DNA of 41,688 nt from an uncultured Spirochaetaceae bacterium. Lineage in GTDB: Bacteria; Spirochaetota; Spirochaetia; Sphaerochaetales; Sphaerochaetaceae. The notes beneath the pieces are model-generated. The model had not been told where the DNA came from, searched no databases, and saw only the letters and a list, made by a program, of their open reading frames with translations. The stretch is taken from the NCBI GenBank assembly GCA_944389025.1, contig CALXKU010000021.1, forward strand, positions 1 through 41,688. Direction: 5' to 3'. Positions 1 to 7,706 of the stretch are shown here, piece after piece (within the stretch, counting starts at the first letter, position 1; every line of letters starts with the position of its first letter). Both the position numbers and the translations under genes were made by a program.

Positions 1-1
1 C

Positions 2-106
2 TTTGTCCTACTTGAGGGGAGCGTATCAGAGCTGACGTCGGACTTCCGGTCCTTCTATGAGGGCTGGAAGCAGTCGGCGGGGAAACCGGAAGCTATCACC
101 CTTTAG
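2..106 (+). CDS. C-terminal end of a transposon protein, probably TnpB/OrfB of IS200/IS605 (cut by window edge)
   Basis: An open frame enters from the left edge and stops with TAG at 104-106. The 34 visible residues end in SAGKPEAITL. No catalytic residue or zinc-ribbon cysteine lies in this part, so the protein cannot be named from its own sequence. The call rests on context: the stop codon sits inside a hairpin that looks like the right end of an IS200/IS605 element, and tnpB genes of such elements usually stop in that hairpin. TnpB is the RNA-guided nuclease relative of Cas12. An unrelated cargo gene cannot be excluded. Confidence 0.5.
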   Translation, partial: FVLLEGSVSELTSDFRSFYEGWKQSAGKPEAITL

Positions 107-122
107 GGTGGTGGTAGTTCAC
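83..122 (+). mobile_element. Right end of an IS200/IS605-family element with subterminal hairpin
   Basis: Bases 97-101 (CACCC) and 106-110 (GGGTG) form a perfect 5-bp stem around a TTTA loop, followed by GTGGTAGTTCAC ending at about 122. Hairpin plus a GTAGTTCAC-like tail is the usual look of IS605/IS1341 right ends. These elements make no target duplication, so no direct repeat is expected. The left end lies outside the window. The reverse complement of TCA at 119-121 is the stop codon of lrgB, so the element lies flush against that gene. Confidence 0.6.
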
Positions 123-805
123 ATGAAGAATATAAGAGAGAGGATTACCGTGATTATCCCGGATGTTACAAGTGCAATTGATGAGAGTGCTCCCTGAACA
201 TCTCCCAGCTCGATGGCTTTACTTGTTCCGACCGCATGGCTTGCTGCTCCCATTGCCATGCCTTGGGCAATCTCATTCTTTATCCTAAATGTTTTTATCA
301 GCACAGGTCCGAGTATGTTCCCGCATATACCTGTTATGATCACGGCAAGCACGGTTACAGCCTCGATACCACCAAGGCTTTCAGAGACAGCTATCGCCAT
401 AGGGGTGGTTATACTCTTTGGAAGCATTGAGACTGTTATCTCATCAGGCATTAGAAAAAGATGGCAGAGCCCGTAGACTACGATAAGGGAAGTAAGCGAG
501 CCTGCAAGGCTTCCTGCTATGACGGAAAGCATATGATCTTTTAAAAGCTCTCTCTGCCTGTATACCGTTATTGCAAGCACCGCGGTAGCAGGGGAGAGGA
601 ACATGTTTATGATATCCCCTCCGTTATCATACCACTCGAGTGGGATATCAAGAAGGATGAGAAGGGGGATTATTATCAGATAGGAAATCAGCAAGGGATT
701 GAGTATCGCTTTCTTCGTTTTCCTATTAATCCATACCCCGATGCTGTATGCGACTATTGAGAGTGTTATTCCGAAAAACGGGGATGAGAAAACGGTCTCT
801 TTCAT
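119..805 (-). CDS. lrgB: LrgB/PftB-family membrane protein (pyruvate-type transport or murein hydrolase export)
   Basis: A 228-residue, strongly hydrophobic protein of the LrgB/CidB family with the family-typical glycine-rich segments MPKSITTPMAIAVSESLGG and GMAMGAASHAVGTSKA. The start is ATG at 805 (MKETVF), because an AGGAGG ribosome site lies 6-7 bases upstream; the frame stays open further upstream but only over lrgA. The stop of lrgA overlaps this start (ATGA), so the two are translationally coupled. LrgA/LrgB pairs were first described as antiholin-like; in Bacillus subtilis and Streptococcus mutans the pair takes up pyruvate. The cstA gene just upstream favours the transport role. The TGA stop lies in the end of the adjacent IS element, so the last residues may not be ancestral. 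Confidence 0.9.
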   Translation of the reverse strand: MKETVFSSPFFGITLSIVAYSIGVWINRKTKKAILNPLLISYLIIIPLLILLDIPLEWYDNGGDIINMFLSPATAVLAITVYRQRELLKDHMLSVIAGSLAGSLTSLIVVYGLCHLFLMPDEITVSMLPKSITTPMAIAVSESLGGIEAVTVLAVIITGICGNILGPVLIKTFRIKNEIAQGMAMGAASHAVGTSKAIELGDVQGALSSIALVTSGIITVILSLIFFM

Positions 806-1161
806 TTTTTCCTCCTCTCTTCCAGTCTGAGGGTGAGCGACACGGCTGCCGCTGTCACGAGAAACACGATGACCGTCGATGCTATCGCAATAAGGAAGAA
901 CTGCCACCAGACTTGCTTAATCAGATCGAAATGCTCAATCACCTTCACCCCTGCCGGGATGAAGAAGAATGCCATGTTTGAAAGCAGGAAATCGCTCTTT
1001 TCTCTTATATGATCGATTTTAAGGATTCCCGTAAAAAGCGCCAGAGCGAGAAGCAGCATAGCGATTATCGCGGAAGGGAATGGGAAGGGGAGTGCAGCCC
1101 CTATTATTTCACCCATAAGACACAGGAAGAATATTATTGCAATCTGATAAAGAATCTTCAT
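802..1161 (-). CDS. lrgA: LrgA/CidA-family membrane protein
   Basis: A 119-residue protein with about four membrane segments and the CidA/LrgA pattern (MGEIIGAALPFPFPSAIIAMLLL near the start, FFFIPAGVKVIEHF in the middle). It is the partner of LrgB and probably forms a membrane complex with it. The start at 1161 has only a weak ribosome site. Upstream are a possible -10 box (TATGAT, 1183-1188) and a perfect 10-bp palindrome, GGAAATTTCC at 1197-1206, that could bind a regulator. The terminator of cstA (1228-1265) separates it from that gene, so it probably has its own promoter. No LytS/LytR-type regulator is in the window. Confidence 0.88.
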   Translation of the reverse strand: MKILYQIAIIFFLCLMGEIIGAALPFPFPSAIIAMLLLALALFTGILKIDHIREKSDFLLSNMAFFFIPAGVKVIEHFDLIKQVWWQFFLIAIASTVIVFLVTAAAVSLTLRLEERRKK

Positions 1162-1227
1162 AGGACGCTCATGTCCGAATGTATCATATCGGGGAGGGAA
1201 ATTTCCATAATGAAGATAATGAATGCG

Positions 1228-1265
1228 AAAAAAAAAGCACCGGCGTGATGATGAGCCGATGCTTT
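1228..1265 (-). terminator. Rho-independent terminator of cstA
   Basis: On the minus strand, about 20 bases after the cstA stop, an 11-bp stem with one mismatch (core GCATCGGC / GCCGGTGC) closes a 10-base loop and is followed by nine T residues (A run at 1228-1236 on the plus strand). Confidence 0.8.
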
Positions 1266-1286
1266 CATCTGTTGTTTTTCCCAGGA

Positions 1287-2975
1287 TTATTTCTCAGCTT
1301 TCTTCCTTATAAGCTCTTTTCCTGATGTTACGACTATCGTAACTCCGAGAATCATGAGAAGAACTGCGACTATGAGCTGGAGTCCTTCAACCATGAATAC
1401 TCCGCTTCCTGCTGAGAATGCCTTTACCAGTGCGATGAATTTCTGCACGAGGGCTGAGAATGTGACAATCAGCATGATTACGAAAGGAGGAATGAGCGTC
1501 CTCATCTCCCTGCCTGTGACCTTGAGGAACACGCAGAGGGTTATGAGAACAAGTGCGCTCAGAAGCTGGTTCGCACTTCCAAATAGCGGCCATATGTTCG
1601 AGTATCCCACCTGTGTAAGGATGTAGCCGAAGAAGAGCGTGATAAGTGTTGAGACGTACTTGTTACAGAGAACCTTTCTCCAGAGTGCGGCATTATTCAT
1701 GTCGTCCTCGCTGAATAGTTCCTGGAATGACATCCTTCCGATTCTCGCTACTGAATCCAGTGTCGTGAATGCAAGAGCCGAAACACACATCGTCATGAAG
1801 CTTTCCGCCACATATACTGGAATTCCGAACATCTCTAAAAATCCTGCGACTCCTGATGAGAAGATCTGGAACGGGGTGCCTACTGCCGGTGTTCCATCGA
1901 TTCCTGCAGCCGCTCCCGCAACACAGAGTGCGATTATGGCAAGCAGACTCTCAAGCACCATCGCGCCGTATCCTACCTTGAGCATATCCTTTTCGTTTGA
2001 AATCGTCTTTGAGGATGTTCCCGATGAGACCAGGCTATGGAAGCCGGAGACCGCACCGCAGGCAACAGTTACGAAGAGAATCGGGAACATGGTCCCAAGC
2101 TGCGGGTTATTGAAGCCAGTGAATGCAGGAAGATTCATGTCAGGGTGAGCGAAAACAAGGCCGAAGACGGCACCGATTATCATGCCGATGAACATGAATG
2201 TCGACATGTAGTCACGTGGCTGCATCACGAACCACATCGGAAGGACTGCGGCAAGGAAGATATAGATGAATGCGATATATACCCATCCATCAGCGCCCAC
2301 ATAGAGCGGAAGATTGAGTCCGCATACGAAAGAGAGAACTGTGAAGAGAAGACCTAAGACGACCTCTTTCCATCCCTTGAGTGCGAGCTTCTTCTGTATA
2401 CAGCCGAATATCGCGGCAAAAAGAATGAAGAAGAGCGATGTACTACCGGCAGCTCCGTTCACTGTCGCATTGGCAACAAGCTCCCTTCCGCTTTCAGTAA
2501 CTGTGAAAGCATTGAACGTTCCTGCGACCATGTCTGCGAACGCGGCGATGACTATCAGAGAAAAGAGCCAGCAGAAACCGAGGAAGAGTTTTCTTCCTGT
2601 TTTTCCTATGTATCTTTCAATGAGAAGTCCCATCGATTTTCCGTCGTTTTTGACACTTGCGTACAGTGCTCCGAAATCCGTTACCGCTCCGAAGAAAATT
2701 CCTCCGATTACAACCCAGAGAAATACCGGGACCCAGCCGAATACTGCGGCCTGTATGGCTCCCGTTACAGGGCCAGCTCCCGCAATCGATGAGAACTGGT
2801 GAGCAAAGACCGTCCAGCCATCGGTTGGAACATAATCCTGCCCGTCGTTATGAATGGTGGCAGGTGTTTTTGCCTTGGGATCTATTCCCCATTTCTTTGC
2901 AAGCCGTCTTCCGTAAAGCACATAGGCTGCTACGAGACAGACGGCTGCTATTAAAACAATAACAAGAGTGTTCAT
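1287..2975 (-). CDS. cstA: CstA-family carbon-starvation / pyruvate transporter
   Basis: A 562-residue polytopic membrane protein of the CstA family. Typical blocks are DYVPTDGWTVFAHQFSSIAG near the N-terminus, the family's most conserved region, then GPVTGAIQAAVFGWVP and later GFHSLVSSGTSSK. It is shorter than the E. coli members CstA and BtsT (about 700 residues), as is common for CstA of anaerobes. In E. coli these proteins import pyruvate and were linked to peptide use. The ATG at 2975 has a GAGGGG ribosome site. A good promoter lies at 3064-3092, giving a leader of about 80 bases. A terminator follows, so the gene is probably transcribed alone, with lrgAB next downstream. Confidence 0.92.
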   Translation of the reverse strand: MNTLVIVLIAAVCLVAAYVLYGRRLAKKWGIDPKAKTPATIHNDGQDYVPTDGWTVFAHQFSSIAGAGPVTGAIQAAVFGWVPVFLWVVIGGIFFGAVTDFGALYASVKNDGKSMGLLIERYIGKTGRKLFLGFCWLFSLIVIAAFADMVAGTFNAFTVTESGRELVANATVNGAAGSTSLFFILFAAIFGCIQKKLALKGWKEVVLGLLFTVLSFVCGLNLPLYVGADGWVYIAFIYIFLAAVLPMWFVMQPRDYMSTFMFIGMIIGAVFGLVFAHPDMNLPAFTGFNNPQLGTMFPILFVTVACGAVSGFHSLVSSGTSSKTISNEKDMLKVGYGAMVLESLLAIIALCVAGAAAGIDGTPAVGTPFQIFSSGVAGFLEMFGIPVYVAESFMTMCVSALAFTTLDSVARIGRMSFQELFSEDDMNNAALWRKVLCNKYVSTLITLFFGYILTQVGYSNIWPLFGSANQLLSALVLITLCVFLKVTGREMRTLIPPFVIMLIVTFSALVQKFIALVKAFSAGSGVFMVEGLQLIVAVLLMILGVTIVVTSGKELIRKKAEK

Positions 2976-3063
2976 ATGTTATCCCCTCTACTCAAGACTT
3001 TTCTTTCATGTCGTACGCCTTTTTTAAGGATTTTATCGAAACGGCATGGAAAAAATCTCTTTA

Positions 3064-3092
3064 GTTATATAGCAGAATGAAATTGTTGTTAA
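3064..3092 (-). promoter_or_regulatory. Promoter of cstA
   Basis: Minus strand: -35 TTAACA (3087-3092), 17-base spacer, -10 TATAAC (3064-3069). Each hexamer matches the sigma-70 consensus at five of six positions. Transcription would start near 3057. Confidence 0.65.
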
Positions 3093-3221
3093 TCGGTTTA
3101 GTGCCTGTTTTTTTACAATTATTTCCGTTTCTCTCAATTAATTGGAGCAATCATATGAAAAATATCTTCTCCTTTGAGTACATTTTTCCTTGAAATTGTG
3201 ATATCCGCATTCCATTGGGGA

Positions 3222-3230
3222 TGGTATACT
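3222..3230 (+). promoter_or_regulatory. Extended -10 promoter of the sulfur-reductase fusion gene
   Basis: TGG followed by TATACT (3225-3230), an extended -10 element 18 bases upstream of the ATG at 3249. No good -35 box is found at 16-18 bases. The start site would fall near 3237, leaving a short leader that carries the GAGGCG ribosome site. Confidence 0.45.
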
Positions 3231-3248
3231 GAGCCTCAGAGGCGAAAT

Positions 3249-5813
3249 ATGAAAGTTCTAGTTATCGGAGCCGTAGCTGCGGGAACGAAGGCGGCGGCAA
3301 AACTAAAAAGGGAGGACAGGGCGGCAGATGTCAAGGTCATAACAAAGGGACGCGATATCTCATACGCCGGATGCGGTCTTCCATATTATATCGGAGAGAT
3401 CATAGAAAACCGTGATGAGCTTATTGTAAACACTCCTGCAAAATTTTCAGCCCTTACCGGTGTTGAGGTTTTAACTGGAGCAGAGGCTACACATGTCGAT
3501 TTCAAAACCAGGACAGTGACATATTCAAAGGATGGAAATGAAGGTACGGAGAGCTATGACAGGCTTATAATCGCAACAGGGGCTGAAAATCTGATTCCTC
3601 CTTTAAGCGGGGTATCCCTTGATGGTGTCTTCTCTCTTAGAACCCCGGACGATGCTGAGGCTATCAGGGCGTATGCGAGAAAGGAGGGGACAAGGTCCTG
3701 TGTAATCGCAGGAGCGGGTTTCATCGGGCTTGAAGTTGCTGAAAACCTTAGAAAAGAAGGGCTTGGTGTCACTGTAATGGATATGGCGCCAAGCATCATG
3801 CCGAATGCATTCGACACTGAGATGGCCTCATGGGCGAGAAAGAGAATGGAGGAGGCGGGCATACGTACCCTTACAGGAACAAGGCTTGAAGGAATATCTG
3901 GGAATGGCAAGGTTGAGTCAGTTGCAACAGATAAGGGTGAAATCAAAGCTGATATGCTGATTCTCGCACTCGGCGTACGACCTGCGACGGCATTTTTAAA
4001 GGATTCTCCTCTTGAGATGGAGAAGGGTGCGATAGTGGTGGACTCGCACATGAGAACCAACATCGATGGCGTATATGCCGCAGGAGACTGTGCTCTTGTT
4101 AGAAACAGGATCACCGGCCGTCACATGTACTCGGCAATGGGATCGACTGCGAACATCACGGCAAGGATTCTCGCACGCAATGTCGCAGGAAAGGATACGG
4201 AGTATCCAGGAGCTCTTGGATCAGGGGTTGTTAAGATTCTCGACAACCTTAACGCAGGGCGGACCGGTCTTACTGAGGAGGCGGCTTCAAGGGAGGGCTT
4301 TGATGTGATAAGCGTCGTAGCCGTAGCTGATGACAAGGCCCATTATTATGAGGGCTCCTCATTCTTCATCATTAAACTCATAGCAGAGAGGAAGACACAC
4401 CGCCTGCTCGGTTTCCAAGTCCTTGGAAGCGGTGCTGTTGATAAGATGACGGACATAGCGGTTCTTGCAATCTCAAAGGGAATGAGAGTGGAAGAGCTTG
4501 ATGCGATGGATTTCTCCTATGCTCCCCCGTTCTCAACAGCGATTTCTCCGTTCGTCCAGGCATGCAATGTTCTTGAGAACAAGATAGCCGGTGAGTTTGA
4601 GACCATGAGTCCGCTAGAGTATATGAGAGACAGAGCTAAGGGGTACAAGGTGATTGATGTGATGCCCGAAAAGAGCATCCCCGGTGCTCTCTGGATAGAC
4701 CTGGGAAAGGTGAATGGTCCCATCGATGGCCTTGATAAGGATGAAAAGCTTCTCTTGGTCTGCGCTAGGGGAAAGAGAGGATATTTCCTTCAGAACAGGC
4801 TCAAGGCATATGGCTACACCAATACGAAAGTCCTTGAAGGAGGACTCACATTCAATGATGTCAGGGTCGATTTCGGCTCTGTGATACCGTCTGAGGAAGT
4901 GAGACGGGTAAAGGGACTCGGATGCCTTCAGGATAAGAGGCAGCCGGATCATTTCAATGTCAGGGTCATAACAAGGAATGGAAAGATAACGGCAGAGGAG
5001 CAGAAGAGCATCGCGGAAGCCTCTGAGAAATTCGGCTCTGGAGAGGTCACGATGACTACCCGTCTCACTCTGGAAATACAGGGGGTTGCTTATCAGAATA
5101 TCGAACCGCTGATTGAATTCCTCAAAGAACGGGGACTCGATACCGGTGGAACGGGGAGCAAGGTCCGTCCTGTCGTCTCATGCAAGGGTACGACATGCCA
5201 GTATGGCCTCATCGACACGTTCGCTCTTTCGGAGAAGCTTCATCATATCTTCTATGAGGGATGGCACTCCGTTTCGCTTCCTCATAAGTTCAAGATTGCT
5301 GTTGGCGGGTGCCCGAACAACTGCGTGAAGCCGAGTCTGAATGATATCGGGATAATAGGGCAGCGTATCATCGATTTCGATTATGATAAGTGCAAAGGCT
5401 GCAAGATCTGTCAGGTCGAGAAGAGTTGCCCGATAAAGATTGCGCACCTTGAAGGAGGGCAACTCGTGGTGAAGGACAGCGAGTGCAATCACTGCGGACG
5501 CTGCCTCGATAAATGCCCGTTCGGTGTCACACCTTCATACCGCACAGGTTACGCCATTTATGTCGGAGGCCGCTGGGGTAAGAAGATCGAGATGGGAAAG
5601 AGACTGTCACGCATCCTCTCGAGCGAGGAGGAGGTCATAGAGACCGTTGAGAAAGCGATTCTCCTTTTCCGCGATGAGGGAATAAGCGGGGAACGCTTTG
5701 CGGACACTGTGAACCGTCTCGGCCTTGAGTACGTTGAGAATAAGCTTTTCAATTCGAAGATTGACAAAGAGGCGGTCTTGAAGAAGAATGTAATTGGCGG
5801 GGCTACCTGCTGA
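3249..5813 (+). CDS. Four-module sulfur reductase: CoA-disulfide reductase + rhodanese + siroheme sulfite reductase-like + 2[4Fe-4S] ferredoxin
   Basis: An 854-residue cytoplasmic fusion. Residues 1-440 are a CoA-disulfide/persulfide reductase: FAD motif GAVAAG at 7-12, active-site Cys42 in AGCGLPYY, NAD(P)H motif GAGFIG near 155, FAD motif AAGD near 277. Residues 455-545 are a rhodanese domain with Cys505 in the loop CARGKRG. Residues 570-710 resemble the siroheme/[4Fe-4S] domain of AsrC-type sulfite reductase: Cys645-x5-Cys650 and Cys688-x3-Cys692 (GGCPNNC). Residues 715-760 hold two ferredoxin clusters (Cys715/718/721/727 and 746/749/752/756). CoA-disulfide reductase-rhodanese proteins reduce CoA persulfide and polysulfide to sulfide. 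The added sulfite-reductase half suggests NADH-driven reduction of sulfite or of a sulfur intermediate in a single chain. The ATG at 3249 is chosen because the FAD motif follows directly and a GAGGCG ribosome site precedes it. Confidence 0.88.
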   Translation: MKVLVIGAVAAGTKAAAKLKREDRAADVKVITKGRDISYAGCGLPYYIGEIIENRDELIVNTPAKFSALTGVEVLTGAEATHVDFKTRTVTYSKDGNEGTESYDRLIIATGAENLIPPLSGVSLDGVFSLRTPDDAEAIRAYARKEGTRSCVIAGAGFIGLEVAENLRKEGLGVTVMDMAPSIMPNAFDTEMASWARKRMEEAGIRTLTGTRLEGISGNGKVESVATDKGEIKADMLILALGVRPATAFLKDSPLEMEKGAIVVDSHMRTNIDGVYAAGDCALVRNRITGRHMYSAMGSTANITARILARNVAGKDTEYPGALGSGVVKILDNLNAGRTGLTEEAASREGFDVISVVAVADDKAHYYEGSSFFIIKLIAERKTHRLLGFQVLGSGAVDKMTDIAVLAISKGMRVEELDAMDFSYAPPFSTAISPFVQACNVLENKIAGEFETMSPLEYMRDRAKGYKVIDVMPEKSIPGALWIDLGKVNGPIDGLDKDEKLLLVCARGKRGYFLQNRLKAYGYTNTKVLEGGLTFNDVRVDFGSVIPSEEVRRVKGLGCLQDKRQPDHFNVRVITRNGKITAEEQKSIAEASEKFGSGEVTMTTRLTLEIQGVAYQNIEPLIEFLKERGLDTGGTGSKVRPVVSCKGTTCQYGLIDTFALSEKLHHIFYEGWHSVSLPHKFKIAVGGCPNNCVKPSLNDIGIIGQRIIDFDYDKCKGCKICQVEKSCPIKIAHLEGGQLVVKDSECNHCGRCLDKCPFGVTPSYRTGYAIYVGGRWGKKIEMGKRLSRILSSEEEVIETVEKAILLFRDEGISGERFADTVNRLGLEYVENKLFNSKIDKEAVLKKNVIGGATC

Positions 5814-5893
5814 TTAAGATTTTGGATTTGCCATACTTTAAATAGAAGGAAAGGGCCTTAAAACAATCTGAGTCTTTCACAAGGATCAGGAAA

Positions 5894-6745
5894 ATGTTTA
5901 AAAGGCTCTTTCTTTGTCTTATCATCATTCTTTGTGCTCTTTTTCCTGTTTTTTCCATGCGTACAGCATGTCTTAATTCTTCGATTGCCGATTTATGGAA
6001 GCTTGCTGGAGGGAGTGTGGACATAACTGTTGCGGAGGCTCAAGAGCGAGGTTTTGCTGATGATAGCGCCATCCTTGTCGACTCCTCATCTGGGCGGAAC
6101 ATAAATCTTGAAGTCCTGATTTCCGCAGAGCCGGATCTTGTTCTGGGATCAGTCGACACCGAAAGCCATGTTCGCCTTAAAGCATTCCTTTGTGACATAT
6201 CGGTTGATATGCTCCTCATAAAGCAGGACAGCTTTGATGATTTTTTATCGATTTTCAAGACCTTAACAGGCATTACCGGGAGAAATGATCTCTATCAGGA
6301 ATACGGGGAAGGGCAGAGAGAGGGCATAGAGGAACTGATTGAGGAGGCAAAGGAAGCCGAGAAAAAGCCACGTGTGCTTTTCATCCGTGCGGGCAGTGCG
6401 TTCTCCTATGTGAAAGCAAAAAGGGCGGAGGACCATTTTGCCGCCAGGATAATAGAGGAGCTAGGAGGAATCAACGTCGCCGATGAGGTGGAAGCCTTAA
6501 CCGATTCCATCTCCCTTGAGGCCATACTGAGCACCGACATCGATAAGATAATCATAGTAAGCCAGGGGGATGAGGGTGCGAGCCGCTCTTATGTTGAGAA
6601 TCTTTTTTCTCAGCCAGGATGGCGTGATGTCAAGGCAATAAGAGAGGATGCTGTCGTCTTTCTTTCCAAGGAGCTTTTTCACTTCAAGCCCAATGGGAGA
6701 TGGCTGGAGGCATATGGTGTTATGAAAGAGGTACTATATGGATAA
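5894..6745 (+). CDS. ABC importer substrate-binding protein, FecB/BtuF-like (iron complex, heme or corrinoid)
   Basis: A 283-residue exported protein. Residues 1-21 form a signal peptide (KR, a long hydrophobic stretch, then PVFSM) without a lipobox cysteine, so it may be periplasmic or anchored by its signal. The rest fits the class III helical-backbone binding fold: a first lobe with ISAEPDLVLGS near residue 75, a long helix around residues 128-155 and a second lobe with IEELGGINVADE. It overlaps the permease gene by 8 bases and shares its operon. Binding proteins of this kind carry ferric siderophores, heme or cobalamin; the ligand cannot be read from sequence. The chelatase gene downstream favours a tetrapyrrole or its metal. 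Confidence 0.8.
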   Translation: MFKRLFLCLIIILCALFPVFSMRTACLNSSIADLWKLAGGSVDITVAEAQERGFADDSAILVDSSSGRNINLEVLISAEPDLVLGSVDTESHVRLKAFLCDISVDMLLIKQDSFDDFLSIFKTLTGITGRNDLYQEYGEGQREGIEELIEEAKEAEKKPRVLFIRAGSAFSYVKAKRAEDHFAARIIEELGGINVADEVEALTDSISLEAILSTDIDKIIIVSQGDEGASRSYVENLFSQPGWRDVKAIREDAVVFLSKELFHFKPNGRWLEAYGVMKEVLYG

Positions 6746-7706
6746 GAAATTCACAATCACATCGATACTATCCATTGCGGCCCTTCTCATCATATTTTCC
6801 GTATCTCTATTGGTTGGAAGCATCCCCCTTAATATCCCGGATCTCCTTACTGCGGGCAGTGTTTCTAATATCGTATTCTTCTCCATCCGTCTTCCCCGGG
6901 TGTTCGCGGCTCTCCTTTCCGGCCTCGCGTTCTCCGTTTCAGGACTGTTGATTCAGAGGGCAACTGGAAATGGGCTTTCAAGTCCGAACATAATAGGGGT
7001 GAACTCTGGTGCGGGGGCATCGGTTCTCCTTTTTCTCTCCCTTGCTCCTGATATGTTTGCCATTTTACCCTTGGCCGCGTTTCTTGGTGCCATCATCTCT
7101 GTCTCCATCGTATTTTTAATCTCATCTTTGACAAAAAGGGTATCATCATCTATTTCCCTGATTCTTTCAGGGGTTGCTGTGAATGCGCTTTTCAATGCCG
7201 TAATAAGTACGATAAGTTCCTTGGATCCTGAGACAATGGCATCATATTCTGCGTTCTCAATCGGAGGTTTTTCCGGGATATATTCATCAATGCTCAGAGT
7301 ACCTGCACTTTTGATAATTATCTCCATAGCGCTCTCTTTCCTGCTTTCGGATAGGATGGATGTCATCTCACTTGGAGATGAGATAGCCTCTTCCATGGGT
7401 TACAGACCCTTGGGTATAAGAATTCTTCTCATCGCCATCGCATCTCTTCTTGCCGCCTCAGCGGTGACTTTCTCAGGTCTTTTAGGCTTTGTCGGCCTTG
7501 TAACACCTCATGCAGCATCATTCCTCACATCTGATAACAGCAGGAGAACCCTTATTCTTTCCTCACTGATCGGTCCATCTCTCGTAATGCTTTCAGATCT
7601 TGCAGGGCGCACAATTATAAGCCCCTCAGAGCTTCCTGCAGGGGTGTTTATGGCAATTATCGGGGTACCGTTCTTCATATTCCTGCTTCTAAGGAGGAGT
7701 GACTGA
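6738..7706 (+). CDS. ABC importer permease, FecCD/BtuC family
   Basis: A 322-residue membrane protein with about ten helices. It carries the FecCD-family signatures IRLPRVFAALLSGLAFSVSG near the N-terminus, NPNIIG-like SSPNIIGVNSGAGASV and, near the C-terminus, LLGFVGLVTPHAASFL, the coupling-helix region that contacts the ATPase. It forms a homodimer in this transporter class. The start overlaps the stop of the binding protein, and the stop overlaps the start of the ATPase (TGATG), so all three are translationally coupled. Confidence 0.9.
   Translation: MDKKFTITSILSIAALLIIFSVSLLVGSIPLNIPDLLTAGSVSNIVFFSIRLPRVFAALLSGLAFSVSGLLIQRATGNGLSSPNIIGVNSGAGASVLLFLSLAPDMFAILPLAAFLGAIISVSIVFLISSLTKRVSSSISLILSGVAVNALFNAVISTISSLDPETMASYSAFSIGGFSGIYSSMLRVPALLIIISIALSFLLSDRMDVISLGDEIASSMGYRPLGIRILLIAIASLLAASAVTFSGLLGFVGLVTPHAASFLTSDNSRRTLILSSLIGPSLVMLSDLAGRTIISPSELPAGVFMAIIGVPFFIFLLLRRSD

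Noticed and set aside
1639-2148. Plus-strand open frame of 169 codons inside cstA
   Set aside because: It lies wholly antisense to a well-recognised transporter; the composition is that of a reverse-strand shadow and no ribosome site is present.
2976-3020. Five-codon upstream frame (MKEKS) in the cstA leader
   Set aside because: It is too short, has only a poor ribosome site and contains nothing suggestive of attenuation.
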